64,000 nucleotides of DNA, from assembly GCA_964036045.1 (NCBI GenBank), contig OZ038383.1, forward strand, positions 8,138,430-8,202,429, read 5' to 3'. The position numbers and the translations under genes are program-made. Under the pieces are notes generated by a model. It made no database searches. It was given only the letters and a program-made list of their open reading frames with translations, and was not told the origin of the DNA. Origin of the DNA: Eutreptiella sp. 'Long Island Sound 2002'. Its lineage: Eukaryota > Euglenozoa > Euglenophyceae > Eutreptiales > Eutreptiaceae. Position 1 is the stretch's first letter. Every line of letters starts with the position of its first letter. Positions 9,732 through 20,547 of this stretch are shown here, in pieces.

Positions 9732-11596
9732 GGTTCTGGGTACCGCTTCAGAAGGTGCCTGTACGCTGCGGACAAGAGGAGTTCGTGGTGGATGTTTTGG
9801 TGGATACGGGTGCCCAGGTGAGCCTGGTCCGGAGAGGGTTGTTCAAGGAGGAATCCCTGCAGCCCAGCCGTAGACCGGTACGCCTGAAGGTGGCCAATCG
9901 AGAGATTATGGTTGGTGGCACCCATGAGGCCACTATCAGTATGGAATTCTGGGAGCATGAGCGCTTGAACCGCCCTGATTTGGCGAAGAGAAGCGCTCTA
10001 TCCGGGAACTTCTATGTGGCCAACATTACAGATTGGGATGCGATCATGGGGTATGACTTCATGGTGGGAAACGCCATTGGAGCCCTTCCCCATCGTGCAA
10101 CGCTGGTCCGAGAGGATAATGAATGCCTTACATGGCTGTCCACGGACTATGCATGCGGATCCTCCCAATGGAATGCTGAGGAAGAGGATCGGATCGTCCA
10201 AGCGGTGCAAGCTGTGGGTGCCAAGTCCAGAGGAGACCGCGGAGTTCAGCTCACGGAGTATGGAATGGCGCCGCAGGTGTATGCCAGGATGATTCAGACG
10301 CTGGGAGCCGAAGCGCCCGAGACGGACGTCTTCGCTTCCCGGGATGCCCCACTTTTGAGGAAGTGTAGGAGGCATTGGCATCGAGGAGACTCAGCCTGGC
10401 CACAGGCATTGGGGTTTGAAGGAGTGGGGGCCCATGTATTGGCATGGCTCCCTGGAAAATACCAGACGTACGGTGGATAAGATCGTCGCGGATAGGGCGA
10501 AGGGGATCCTGGTCATAACCGGCATAGGATCCAGCCCATGTCCGCTGGAAGGTCTCAAATCGACGCTGGATTCCATCACCCTGAACGAGATGTCATTCGG
10601 GCCAGAGGAGGAGTTGTTCATCGACGCCAAAGGTTTATCATTGCCCTCCCCGGGTCAAGCGTGGGGTACAAAGGCTTTCCTGGTGGATGGGGCGCAAGCC
10701 CAGCCCACGGGTGATGAAGCATTCATCCGTAGGGTTGAGACGGTGCCCATGCGGGTCATGTTTGAGCCCAAGGAGGGGACGGATCAGCCAATGGATGGCA
10801 TTGACGTCCTGTCCCACGACGAGATCGACCACGTCGTCAACTACATGCGGATGGGGATGCACGACCGTGTGGCAGCCAAGAAGGGGCGAGCAATGGTCAC
10901 ATCTCCGCATTGGTGGGATGACAAGATGTTGGTCACCGGCCAGTACGAGAAGGATGAGTTCGTGGCGAGGGTCATGGATCACATCGCGGACCAATATGAT
11001 GGTCCGGTTGGGTCGGACCCGCCGACGTGGGATTTTCCAAGAATGGGGGCCGGTAGCGACAAGAACTCGGCTGATGCCGCAAATTTACGAAGATTATCGG
11101 TGGGAAGTGCACCCCACGACGATGAAGACGGCATATCAGACGAGGAGAAGTTGGACTCGGACCCGGAAGAGGCCTATACCGCAGTGCGGTCGGTTGTATC
11201 GATACCGAAGCAAGCGGCTGAAGAGGCTCAGGAGAACCCGAAGGTCGCCAAGCTGAAGGAGAGGCTGATACATGCCTATCTGCGGCTATTCAGCGGCGTC
11301 ACCAACAAGAACCCTCCAGATCGTGGGAGGTTTCGCACAGCGAGGATCAAGCTGAAGCCGAATCCCAAGATCTATCGCCATCAGGAGTACCAACTTCAGG
11401 GCGATCGGGCCGAGGCCGTGAAGAAGTTGTTGGCCGAGTTTATTGAGTGGGGCTGGATCGAACCCTCCGACAGTGAGTGGGCCAGCCCAGCCTTTATCGT
11501 GCCCAAGAAGGAGAAGGGCGAGTGGAGGTTCGTGGCTGATTACAGAGGTTTGAACGAGCAAACCGAGCACGACTCGTACTCGCTTCCTCTGATCGA
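9722..11596 (+). pseudogene. Ty3/gypsy Pol fragment, copy 1 (protease to start of reverse transcriptase)
   Basis: A retroviral-type aspartic protease motif (VDVLVDTGAQVSLV, about 9791-9832) is followed by a long linker, then the first conserved reverse-transcriptase block (WASPAFIVPKK and VADYRGLNEQ). The frame is split: 9722-10480 and 10416-11600 are different frames. Comparison with copy 2 (CCTGGCACAGG there, CCTGGCCACAGG here) puts a 1-bp insertion at about 10399-10402. The homology to copy 2 stops at 11596 just after YSLPLI, so the catalytic part of reverse transcriptase, RNase H and integrase are absent. No 5' LTR, primer-binding site or gag is visible upstream; the fragment abuts the right end of element X. 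Confidence 0.85.
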
Positions 11597-11617
11597 ATAA
11601 GTAAGTAAGTAAGTAAG
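11597..11617. repeat. (TAAG)5 microsatellite at a breakpoint
   Basis: Five TAAG units begin exactly where the gypsy copy is cut. Read on the minus strand this is a (CTTA)n tract, as might be found at the 3' end of a non-LTR retrotransposon lying on the minus strand. Confidence 0.85.
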
Positions 11618-14600
11618 GGCGGCCGCGTCTGCAGCCTCGTCTGACTCCTCCTTGTTTGTTTTACATGGTGGCCGCCTCTGGCGGGAAGGAGTGCTCTCCA
11701 CCATCAGTTCCCCTGGCGACCCCTGTCTCACCTCACGGCCGAGAACTTCAACCAGGTTCCCTTGGGGCATGACCGGTGGTAGGCTCCCTTCAGTCGCTGC
11801 CCTCACGGTTTCAGCTCCTTCTGGTCACCCTTTGAAGGATCCCTCGGCCTTCCCCCCCTAGCACAGCCTATTGGGCGCCTGCAGGCGGGTTTCCTGTGGA
11901 TAGCCCTCGCCGACAGCGGAGCATTTCTCTCTGTCAACCACATTCCACCTCTCCCCATCCCTCACGGGCTGGAGTACCCTCTCGGCTCCCGGATGCACTT
12001 GGTTATCGTCCATCCACGGCTGGAGGCCAGGGGGCGACCCTTTCCACGTTCCCCCTGGTCCCGCTCACGCGTGAACCTACGAGTACTCAGGCCATTGACC
12101 CGGGGATCTCAAGGTCAACCCTCACCCCTGCGGACACCTCACGGCCGTCCCGGAGTTCAGGGCATTTTCCCGACTTCCCGTGGCCAGGTTCCCCATGGTT
12201 GGCCCATGGTTCACCACTCCGACTGGTTTCCCAATCCTATGGGGCTGTTGCTTGGCGCTTTTGGCCTCCCTGCCCTTCCCATGTCCCATTCCCCGTTGCC
12301 TCATCCCGGCACCGGCCCGTTCCCAGCGTCCCATGGTCTCCCTACCCCTTCGGGCCGTTGTGCGGCCCTAGCCACACGCCCTTCCCCACCCCGTCCCCTT
12401 GTCCCTGCATCCCGTGTTTATACCCCACCGGGTCGCCTGCTCCCCTGTGGCGCTGGCCCACTGGGGCCTCTTCCTTCCAGGGACCGTTTCGTGTGCCTAG
12501 CACGGGTCGCTCCCTTCCCGCCCCCGTCCCTTTCCCCTGTGCCGCGGCCCTGGCCTAATCCCCCGGGCTGTCTTGCGGCCCCATCCCATTTCTCATTCCG
12601 TGTTTATACCCCACCGGGCCGCCAGCAACCCCGTGGCGCGGGCCCACTGGATCCTCATCCATCCGGGGACCGTTTCGTGCGCCTAGCACGGGTCGCTCCT
12701 CTCCCTCCCCCGCCCCTCTCTCCTGTGCCGTCTCCCTAGCTGTCCCAGTCACGTGGGGCCGTCGCGTGGCCCTAGCCACTCGTCCTTTTCTGTCCCGCCT
12801 CCTTGTGGTGCTGCGGGGCGTTTGTTTCCCCCCCCCTTTTTTTTTCCGCTTTTTTTTTCTTTTTCGCTTGGTTCCCTCCTCCCTGCATGCACGCACAACA
12901 ACACTGCATCGCCATCTCGTTTCTGTTCGGTGCTCACGTCCAGTCCCTCCGCCATCTTGTGGCGTTGCCCCTGGCGGTCCCCGGCCATGCCGGGCGACCC
13001 AGCCATTCAGCCCGCGTTGCTGTACATGTATCCGCTCTCTCCCCTCTCTACCCTCCCCTCCCATCTGTCTCCTGCCCGCCCTCTTAGTGTTGCTCCCCTG
13101 CTCCGTGTGCTTGCCGCTGGTCGTCTCCGCGCCATGGCTGTATCTCGCGCGCCCTCAAGTGCCTCAGGGCCTCCGCCCTGTCTTCCGTCCTGTAGGCCGA
13201 CCTGGGCGGCCTCCCCAGACACCCCTTCGGGGGGACTCCCCCGTCGTCCTCTCCCGCCGGCCGCCCCTCCATCAGTTCCCTGATGGTCGGGCGGGGCGGC
13301 CGGTACGGCTCTATGCGGATCAACGGCATGGTGCTTCTCTGAGAGAGACATTGTGTTCCTTTGCGCCCTCGTTGGCCCCCTGTTCCCCCCACCTGCCGCG
13401 CCCTGCCTCCTCTTTGTGCCCTTCCTGTGTGTCCGCCCGTCCTGCCGTTGTTTTTTTTTTTTTGGTTCTGTGCTCGCGCTCCTTGCTGCTCCCGCGCGCC
13501 CTGCGTGTGCCCTCTGCTCTTCTTCGTGTTACCCTGGTCCCGCTGCCCTGAGCCCCCTCTCTCGCCTGTCTCCGCTCCCATTCTCCTTCTCGCAGTCGAC
13601 CCTGCCTGCACGTCTGCCCTCCCTGTCCGTGCATCGCTGTCACTCGTGTGTGCCACTCGTGTGCCCTACCCCTGCCCCTCCCTCTCGCCCCTACCCTTTC
13701 CCCTGGGTGCTCCCTCGGTCCCCGCCTCTCTCCCCATCCTGGCTCCCTGGCGCCCTGTGTTGGGGGGGGGCCTCAATTGGTCAGGTGTGTACCCGCCACT
13801 GAGCTCCAGCCGCGCCTGCCCCTCATCGCCTACTCAGTTCCATGATTGTCCGTGTCACGCAGACAGTGCTTTGCAGTTCGTCCCTTCTGTCGTCCCTGGA
13901 TGGGGTAAGAGTCCGGCTGCTTCTACAGGGTTCAGGGCATTGTCGCCTTCGGACTGAGTTTGGGGCGTAGCGTGTGATGTGTCCCACTTTGGCTTCCTCC
14001 GTCGCACTGGCATGCTCGCTTGCGCTGGCCCCTCTCGGACACACACCTGTGCTTCCGGGTCACCCAGTCGTGGGGGGTGGGGCGGTCAGTGTCACCCTTG
14101 TGGGCCGCTGCCACCGGCCCTGGGTTATTTAGGTCCTTAGGATCTAAAAACCCCAGTGGGTACTGGCTTTTCGGAGGTCAACATACAGCCACCCAGGGGA
14201 GGGGTGTGGGCAGCGCCTGGGCGCCTGCATGTGCAGTCTGTGTGTGTGCTGGTGCATACAGGGTGGCCTGGCGGAGTAGGTGGGGGTTGGGTTTATCTGT
14301 GGTCTGGTCTGTGGCCCTGTACCCCCCATGCGCTGGAGACGCTTGCCGAATTCCCGCCGCTGCAGTTGCATTGTGGAGCCCGGCCACCAAGGCCTGGCGT
14401 GGTCAGCCCCTCTGAGCATGGCGCACGTAAGCTCAATGTTTTCAACGCAGCACCTTCCTGCCACGCAGAGAGCTGCAAGTCCGAGCCCTGGCCGTTCTCG
14501 CCAGTCACGACCTCGCGCTCCGCTCCGTCACTGTACCACCATACTGCTTCCCGTCTGCTGCCCTTTCTGCCCCACTCTGCTCGCCTTACCCACGATACGT

Positions 14601-14950
14601 CGCGCGTCCCACTGCCCGGTTGCCTCCTCTGCACTCCCCTGCGCCCCCGTACTCTGCCGCCCCTTCTCCCCTCTCCCCCGCCGCTGGTTCTGTGCTCTCC
14701 GCTTGGGGTTCTCGTCCGCGTCCTCCATCTCCACATCCCCCTCCACTGTCAGCCGTGTCCCTGTCCTCCTCTGCGCACCTGCACCTCTCTGCTCCCCTCC
14801 TCCCCTCCTCTTGTCCGTCACATCCCCTCCTCACCCTCCTCCACCTCCGCCGACCCCCTGCGTCCGCCTCCGCGCATCCCATCTGCCCGTCCCTCCGCAC
14901 GCCCCTGGCCCCCTGCCCCTAGCGCTCCCCGTTCCTGTCCCTGCCCGGCC
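11618..14950. other. GC-rich pyrimidine-rich stretch without a supportable gene
   Basis: The plus strand is strongly C/T-biased with long C and T runs, so stop codons are rare and long open frames appear in several frames of both strands. They give low-complexity Pro/Ser/Leu or Arg/Gly-rich translations without domains. One internal direct repeat is listed separately. I see no reverse transcriptase or other enzyme. Confidence 0.5.
12413..12733. repeat. direct repeat, two units offset by about 186 bp
   Basis: The passage beginning CGTGTTTATACCCCACCGGG (about 12413-12547) recurs at about 12599-12733. Shared blocks include ACCGTTTCGTG and GCCTAGCACGGGTCGCTCC. Confidence 0.75.
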
Positions 14951-17374
14951 CTACGCGTCGCCACCGTACCGTCCCTCCCGCTGCAACAGCTGTCGCAGCA
15001 TCTGAACCCTGGGCTTCTTCCCCTTCTCCTGGGGACAGTCCAGGCGCACCCCCGGGAGCGCCGCCCCCAGCATCCTCCTCCACCGCCACTCTTCCATCTC
15101 CGGCCCCCTTTCCCCGGGCCTCCCCGCCCTGCCGACCAGGTCACTGAAGGGGCGGGGCCCCCTCTTATCCCGCCTTCCCCTAGTCTTCCCCGCCCACTTC
15201 ACGTAGCGGGCCAGCTCCGCCACGTCCCCCTCCGCCCACCCCGCGACCGTCCCGGGTCTCCTCCGCACTGGCGGCGGCGCATACTGCCGCGGCGGCGGGG
15301 ACTCCGAGTCCCAGTCCGTCGGCGTCGGCTCCGGACTGGGGCTGGCCGGCCGTGGTGCCCCCTCCGCCTCCCCTGCCCCTCGCTCCTCCCCCCTGCGCCG
15401 CTTCCCCCGTTCCCGCCCTGCCTCCTCGTCCTCCTCCCTGGCCCTTTTCCCTGACGGCGACTGCCCCTCCACGTCCGTGGAGGGGGTGTCCCCTTCCGGA
15501 TGCGGGAGGACCCAGCGGGCCCCCCGGGCCACCGCCTCCTCCTCCTCCCGCACCCTGCGCTCCCGCGCCGCCAACGCCCTGTCCCTGTCCGCCAGCCTCG
15601 CCGCCTCCCCCCTGATCCGCCTCCATGCCCTCTCCTGCATCTCTCCCTCTTGCTCCGGTGGGATAGCCGGCCGTCAGAACGGCACCAGCGGGGTATCCTC
15701 CCGCCCCCTACCCTCCTGTTGTCGTCCTCCCTCCCTTTCCGCCCTCTCATCCCCCTCCTGCCTCCTCCGAAGGTCCGCCCACGCCCTCTGCGGCTCCTCC
15801 ACTGCCTGTGCTTCCCCTCCCTGCGGCCTGTTGGTCCCCTCCGTCCTCCCCTCCTCCGTTCCTCCCACCTCACCCCTGTCTCTGGCCTCCCTCCCCCGCA
15901 GGCTCCTCTCCGCCTCCCCGAACCTCTGCCACGCCCTCCTGTGCTTCTCTCCCTTCCCTTCCTGCGCTCCCCACGCTGTCCCACCGGCCTGCTGATGCTG
16001 TTGCATGTGCGCCTGTGGCTGCATGCCCGGGTACATTGGCAGGGGCGGGTACATCATCCCCATCGCCGGGTATGGCGGCGGCGGGAACGGTGGGACAATT
16101 GGTGGGACCGCTGGTGGGACTACACCTCCCCACCATCCCAATCCCGCCCCTGGGAACACTGGCGAGCCCATGTACCCAAGGCCGACCCCCTTCCCCTGCC
16201 CCTTGTCTTGTTGCCCCATCGCCCCGCGTCCCTTGCCGCCTACTCCGTGGAGTCCCGCCTTCCCTTGTCCCTTCCCCTGTAGCCCTTGTTGCCCCGCTCC
16301 TTTCCCCTGCTTGCCCCTGCCGGCCTCTACCTGTTCCGCACCACTGCCCTGCACTGCTGCGCTGCTCTGCTTAGCCTGCCCCCCCCTTATCCCCGTCCTC
16401 CCCGGCTCCATCTCCAACTGGTAGATGGTGTCCGGCCCTTGCCCTGGGGGCTGGCAGCGACGGCGCTGGTGCTCCACGTGCGCCAGCGCCTCGTACCGCG
16501 CCGCCTGCTGGCGGCGCGCCTACCTCTCCTCCTCCGCCCTTACCCCCGCACTGACCCCTGGGGGCGACCTAGGCGGCGGCTGCCTGAACGAGCGTTGGGG
16601 CTGCGGCCACTGTCGCCCCCGTCCACTCCCTTTTCCCCCCTTTCCTGCCAGGTGTCCCTTCGCGTGTACAGCCCCCGTCGTCCCTGTCTGCCCTTTCCCT
16701 CCCTTGCCCGTCCGCCCTCTCCCTCCGGTGCTCACGCTGCTGTCTCCGCTCCCTGCCGCTCCCGCCTCTAGCTGCCCTCGTCCGCCCTTGCCTTCCTCCT
16801 GCCTCCGCACCTCCGGGAGGATGGACTTCATGGCAGCCGCCGGCACATTGGGCACCGACGGCTGTCCTGGGCCTCCCTCCACTGCCATCCTCCCCGCCCC
16901 TTCCCCCTCATCCTCCGACACTTCGAGGATGTCAGCGATTACCGACTCCCTCTGACTCCTCCACTCCTTCCTCCTCACATCCACGTCCGCCCTCACATCT
17001 CCGACATTGAACGGGTCCGCCCCTGGCCTTTCCGCTGCCCTTTGCCCCTGCCCCTCCCCTTGCCCTTCTGCCCCCGCCGCCACCCCCTCTGCCCCGCCCT
17101 TCCCCGCCTCCGCCTGTCCTCCCTTTTCCTTCCCCTCTCCCCTCCCCACCACGGCTCCTTCCCCCCTTCGTCGCCCTGTAGCCCCCGGCCCCTCATCCCT
17201 GACCGTCTCCGGGCTCTCCGGAGACGCGGGCGACGACACGCCCGCAGACGATGCCGAGGATGCCGGCGAGGGGGGCCGCGGGGCTGCGCCCGCCTGCATG
17301 CGGGCCACTGCTGCCCGCACCGTCGGCGGCTGGCTGGGCTGTGGGTCAGGCATTTGTGACATAGCGCTGCACAT
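14951..17374 (-). pseudogene. purine-rich minus-strand ORF, about 807 residues, with two stops
   Basis: Three open frames, 17374-16520, 16477-15674 and 15640-14951, share one phase and are separated only by in-frame stops: TAG at 16520-16522 and TGA at 15674-15676. The frame stays open across each gap. The N-terminal part is Pro/Ser/Ala-rich, followed by Gly/Glu/Lys-rich low complexity. The middle has a Pro/Met/Tyr-rich stretch (PPYPAMGMMYPPLPMYPGMQ). The C-terminal part is charged and probably coiled coil, then a denser region with Trp residues ending LLQREGRYGGDA. No family is recognised. The composition would suit a retroelement Gag or ORF1 protein on the minus strand, which agrees with the (CTTA)n tract downstream, but no polymerase is present to prove it. 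Confidence 0.35.
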
Positions 17375-17483
17375 GGGATGACGCTTGAGCCCTGCGCCCT
17401 GTCGCCGTTGTCCCCCACCTCCCCCGCCCTTTACCCCCGCCGTTCGCGCGCATTACGTGCGGGGTGCTCTGTCATATTCTCCC

Positions 17484-17840
17484 TGTTGCCTCGGACGCTC
17501 CAGTCCGTGGTACCACGTTCACCCCCGGACGGTCCAGTTACTGGGGCTAATGCCGTGCTTCTTTCCGCCCCGGATGCTCCAACCCGGGGCGCGTTTTTTT
17601 TTGTATTCTCTCAGTTGCCTCGGACGCTCCAGTCCGTGGCACCGGGCTTACCCCTGGACGATCCAGTCCGGGGGCTAGCGCCGTGCTTCATTCCTCCCCG
17701 GATGCTCCAATCCGGGGCGTCTTTTTGTCGCACTCTCTCTGCCGCAGTCTGCACTGTCTCCGTCCTCGTCCCCGCTTCACTGTCTCCGCTTCTTGCTCCG
17801 CCCTACGACTCTGCGTACCCAGTCCCGGACGCTCCAGTCC
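17484..17840. repeat. dispersed short repeats around GGACGCTCCAGTCC
   Basis: GGACGCTCCAGTCC and close variants (GGATGCTCCAATCC, GGACGATCCAGTCC) occur about seven times, partly in a tandem unit of roughly 130 bp. Several are quasi-palindromic (CCGGACGCTCCAGTCCG). Confidence 0.75.
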
Positions 17841-17927
17841 GTGCGACGGGCGCTTCCGCTGTCCCTTTCCCTCCGGTCCCCTTCCTGACGTCCCCCTGTG
17901 CGGCGAAACCGTACACCCGTCCCGCCC

Positions 17928-18337
17928 TCATATCTGCCGGATTCTCTTTCGTCTGCGTGCCATCAGGCGTTCCCTCTGCTCGTCTCCCTCTCTGTCCTGC
18001 ATTCCCGTCTCTCCCCCTGACCGCCTTGGCCGCCAATCTGGCCGCCTCCGTACTTCCATCTCCGTGATTTTTGGGTTGTACCTGATCAACGCCATCTCCA
18101 ACCGCTTGGTGACTGGATCACGCATGTCTTCCGCCCGCGCCTCCAACTGCGTCTCTCTGCACGCCATGCGTTCCTGGAGATGTTCCACCATACGCCGCAA
18201 CAGCCTGTGCGCCATGGCCTCCGGTGCCACTGTATGCTCCTGGAGCGCCCGCCACAGCGGTTTCACTATTACCATGTGCCATAGTCCCTTGCGGTGCCCT
18301 TCTTTCCCCAGCTCTCTCTCCACCGCGCTTCCGCCTC
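17928..18337 (-). CDS. possible minus-strand exon, helical, unknown
   Basis: An open frame on the minus strand upstream of the purine-rich ORF. It is helix-rich (ALQEHTVAPEAMAHRLLRRM) with an ordinary amino-acid mix, unlike the low-complexity frames around it, and it ends in Arg-rich sequence. The open frame extends to 18443, but beyond 18338 it enters the duplicated block, so that part is accidental. It may be a 5' exon of the purine-rich ORF; I cannot show a splice site. Confidence 0.2.
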
Positions 18338-20547
18338 TCCGCCATACTTGTTTGCGACGCTTTAAAATATCCAGCAAAACAACTATTTTTCGATGCCTTT
18401 GGAAACCTGTCATTTTCCCACCTTTTCCTTCGTTTTTGACCATGCAACTTGAGCCGCCTAAGGTAGAAATCGGGTATTTTACCGATTTCTAACCGCAAAT
18501 CGACCAAGACAGTAAAATTATGGTAATTCCACATCGATTTAATGGTTAGAAATCGGATTCCAGATTTTGCGGGTTAGAGAACAGGGATATCCCGCTGACG
18601 GTCGGTGTCAACGGCTTCCGCACGGGTGTGACGGCTCACAGGCCTCCGGGCCATGGGCCATAACGGGTGTGACGGCTCACAGGCCTCCGGGCCATGGGCC
18701 ATAGGTTCTGGGTACCGCTTCAGAAGGTGCCTGTACGGTGCGGACAAGAGGAGTTGGTGGTGGATGTTTTGGTGGATACGGGTGCCCAGGTGAGCCTGGT
18801 CCGGAGAGGGTTGTTCAAGGAGGAATCCCTGCAGCCCAGCCGTAGACCGGTACGCCTGAAGGTGGCCAATGGAGAGATTATGGGTGGTGGCACCCATGAG
18901 GCCACTATCAGTATGGAATTCTGGGAGCATGAGCGCTTGAACCGCCCTGATTTGGCGAAGAGAAGCACTCTATCCGGGAACTTCTATGTGGCTGACATTA
19001 CAGATTGGGATATGATCATGGGGTATGACTTCATGGTAGGAAACGCCATTGGAGCCCTTCCCCATCGTGCAACGCTGGTCCGGGAGGATAATGAATGCTT
19101 TACATGGCTGTCCACGGACTATGCATGCGGATCCTCCGAATGGAATGCTGAGGAGGAGGATCGGATCGTCCAAGCGGTGCAAGCTGTGGGTGCCAAGTCC
19201 AGAGGAGGCAGCAGAGTTCAGCTCACGGAGTATGGAATGGCGCGCAGCCGTATGCCTGGATGATTCAGACGCTGGGAGCCGAAGCGCCCGAGACGGACGT
19301 CTTTGCTTCCTGGGATGCTCCACTTTTGAGGAAGTGTAGGAGCCATTGGCATCGAGGAGACTCAGCCTGGCACAGGCATTGGGGTTTGAAGGAGTGGGGG
19401 CCCATATATTGGCATGGCTCCCTGGAAAATACCAGACGTACGGTGGAGAAGATCGTCGCGGATAGGGCGAAGGGGATCCTGGTCATAACCGGCATAGGAT
19501 CCAGCCCATGTCCGCTGGAAGGTCTCAAATCGACGCTGGATTCCATCACCCTGAACGAGATGTCATTCGGGCCAGAGGAGGAGTTGTTCATCGATGCCAA
19601 GGGTTTATCAATGCCCTCCCCGGGTCAAGCGTGGGGTACAAAGGCTTTCCTGGTGGATGGGGCGCAAGCCCAGCCCACGGGTGATGAAGCATTCATCCGT
19701 AGGGTTGAGGCGGTGCCCATGCGGGTCATGTTTGAGCCCAAGGAGGGGACGGATCAGCCAATGGATGGCATTGACGTCCTCTCCCACGCCGAGATCCACC
19801 ACGTCATCCACTACATGCGGATGGGGATGCACGACCGTGTGGCAGCCAAGAAGGGGCGAGCAATGGTCACATCTCCGCATTGGTGGGATGACAAGATGTT
19901 GGTCACCGGCAAGTACGAGAAGGATGAGTTCGTGGCGAGGGTCATGGATCACATCGCGGACCAATATGATGGTCCGGTTGGGTCGGACCCGCCGACGTGG
20001 GATTTTCCAAGAATGGGGGCCGGTAGCGACAAGAACTCGGCTGATGCCGCAAATTTACGAAGATTATCGGTGGGAAGTGCACCCCACGACGATGAAGACG
20101 GCATATCGGACGAGGAGAAGTTGGACTCGGACCCGGAAGAGGCCTTGTATCGATACCGAAGCAAGCGGCTGAAGAGGCCCAGGAGAACCCGAAGGTCGCC
20201 AAGCTGAAGGAGAGGCTGATACATGCCTATCCGCGGCTATTCAGCGGCGTCGCCAACAAGAACCCTCCAGATCGTGGGAGGTTTGGCACAGCGAGGATCA
20301 AGCTGAAGCCGAATCCGAAGATCTATCGCCATCAGGAGTACCAACTTCAGGGCGATCGGGCCGAGGCCATGAAGAAGTTGTTGGCCGAGTTTATTGAGCG
20401 GGGCTGGATCGAACCCTCCGACAGTGAGTGGGCCAGCCCAGCCTTTATCGTGCCCAAGAAGGAGAGTGGCAACTCGAGGTTCGTGGTTGATTACAGGGGT
20501 TTGAACGAGAAAACCGAGCACGACTCGTACTCGCTTCCTCTGATCGA
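18338..20547. repeat. duplicated block, copy 2
   Basis: Counterpart of 9365-11596. Differences include a 19-bp deletion at about 20146 relative to copy 1 and small indels near 19240. Here the retroelement continues past the point where copy 1 is cut. Confidence 0.9.

Larger units (their letters stand above)
9365..11596. repeat. duplicated block, copy 1
   Basis: Near-identical to 18338-20547 by eye, with scattered substitutions. The match begins at TCCGCCATACTTGTTT and ends at CCTCTGATCGA. It contains the right end of element X (to about 9600) followed by the protease and early reverse-transcriptase part of a Ty3/gypsy element. Confidence 0.9.

Noticed and set aside
11993-13957. Several long plus-strand Pro/Ser/Leu-rich open frames
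   Set aside because: They overlap in different frames within C/T-biased DNA where stops are rare; no domains or consistent starts.
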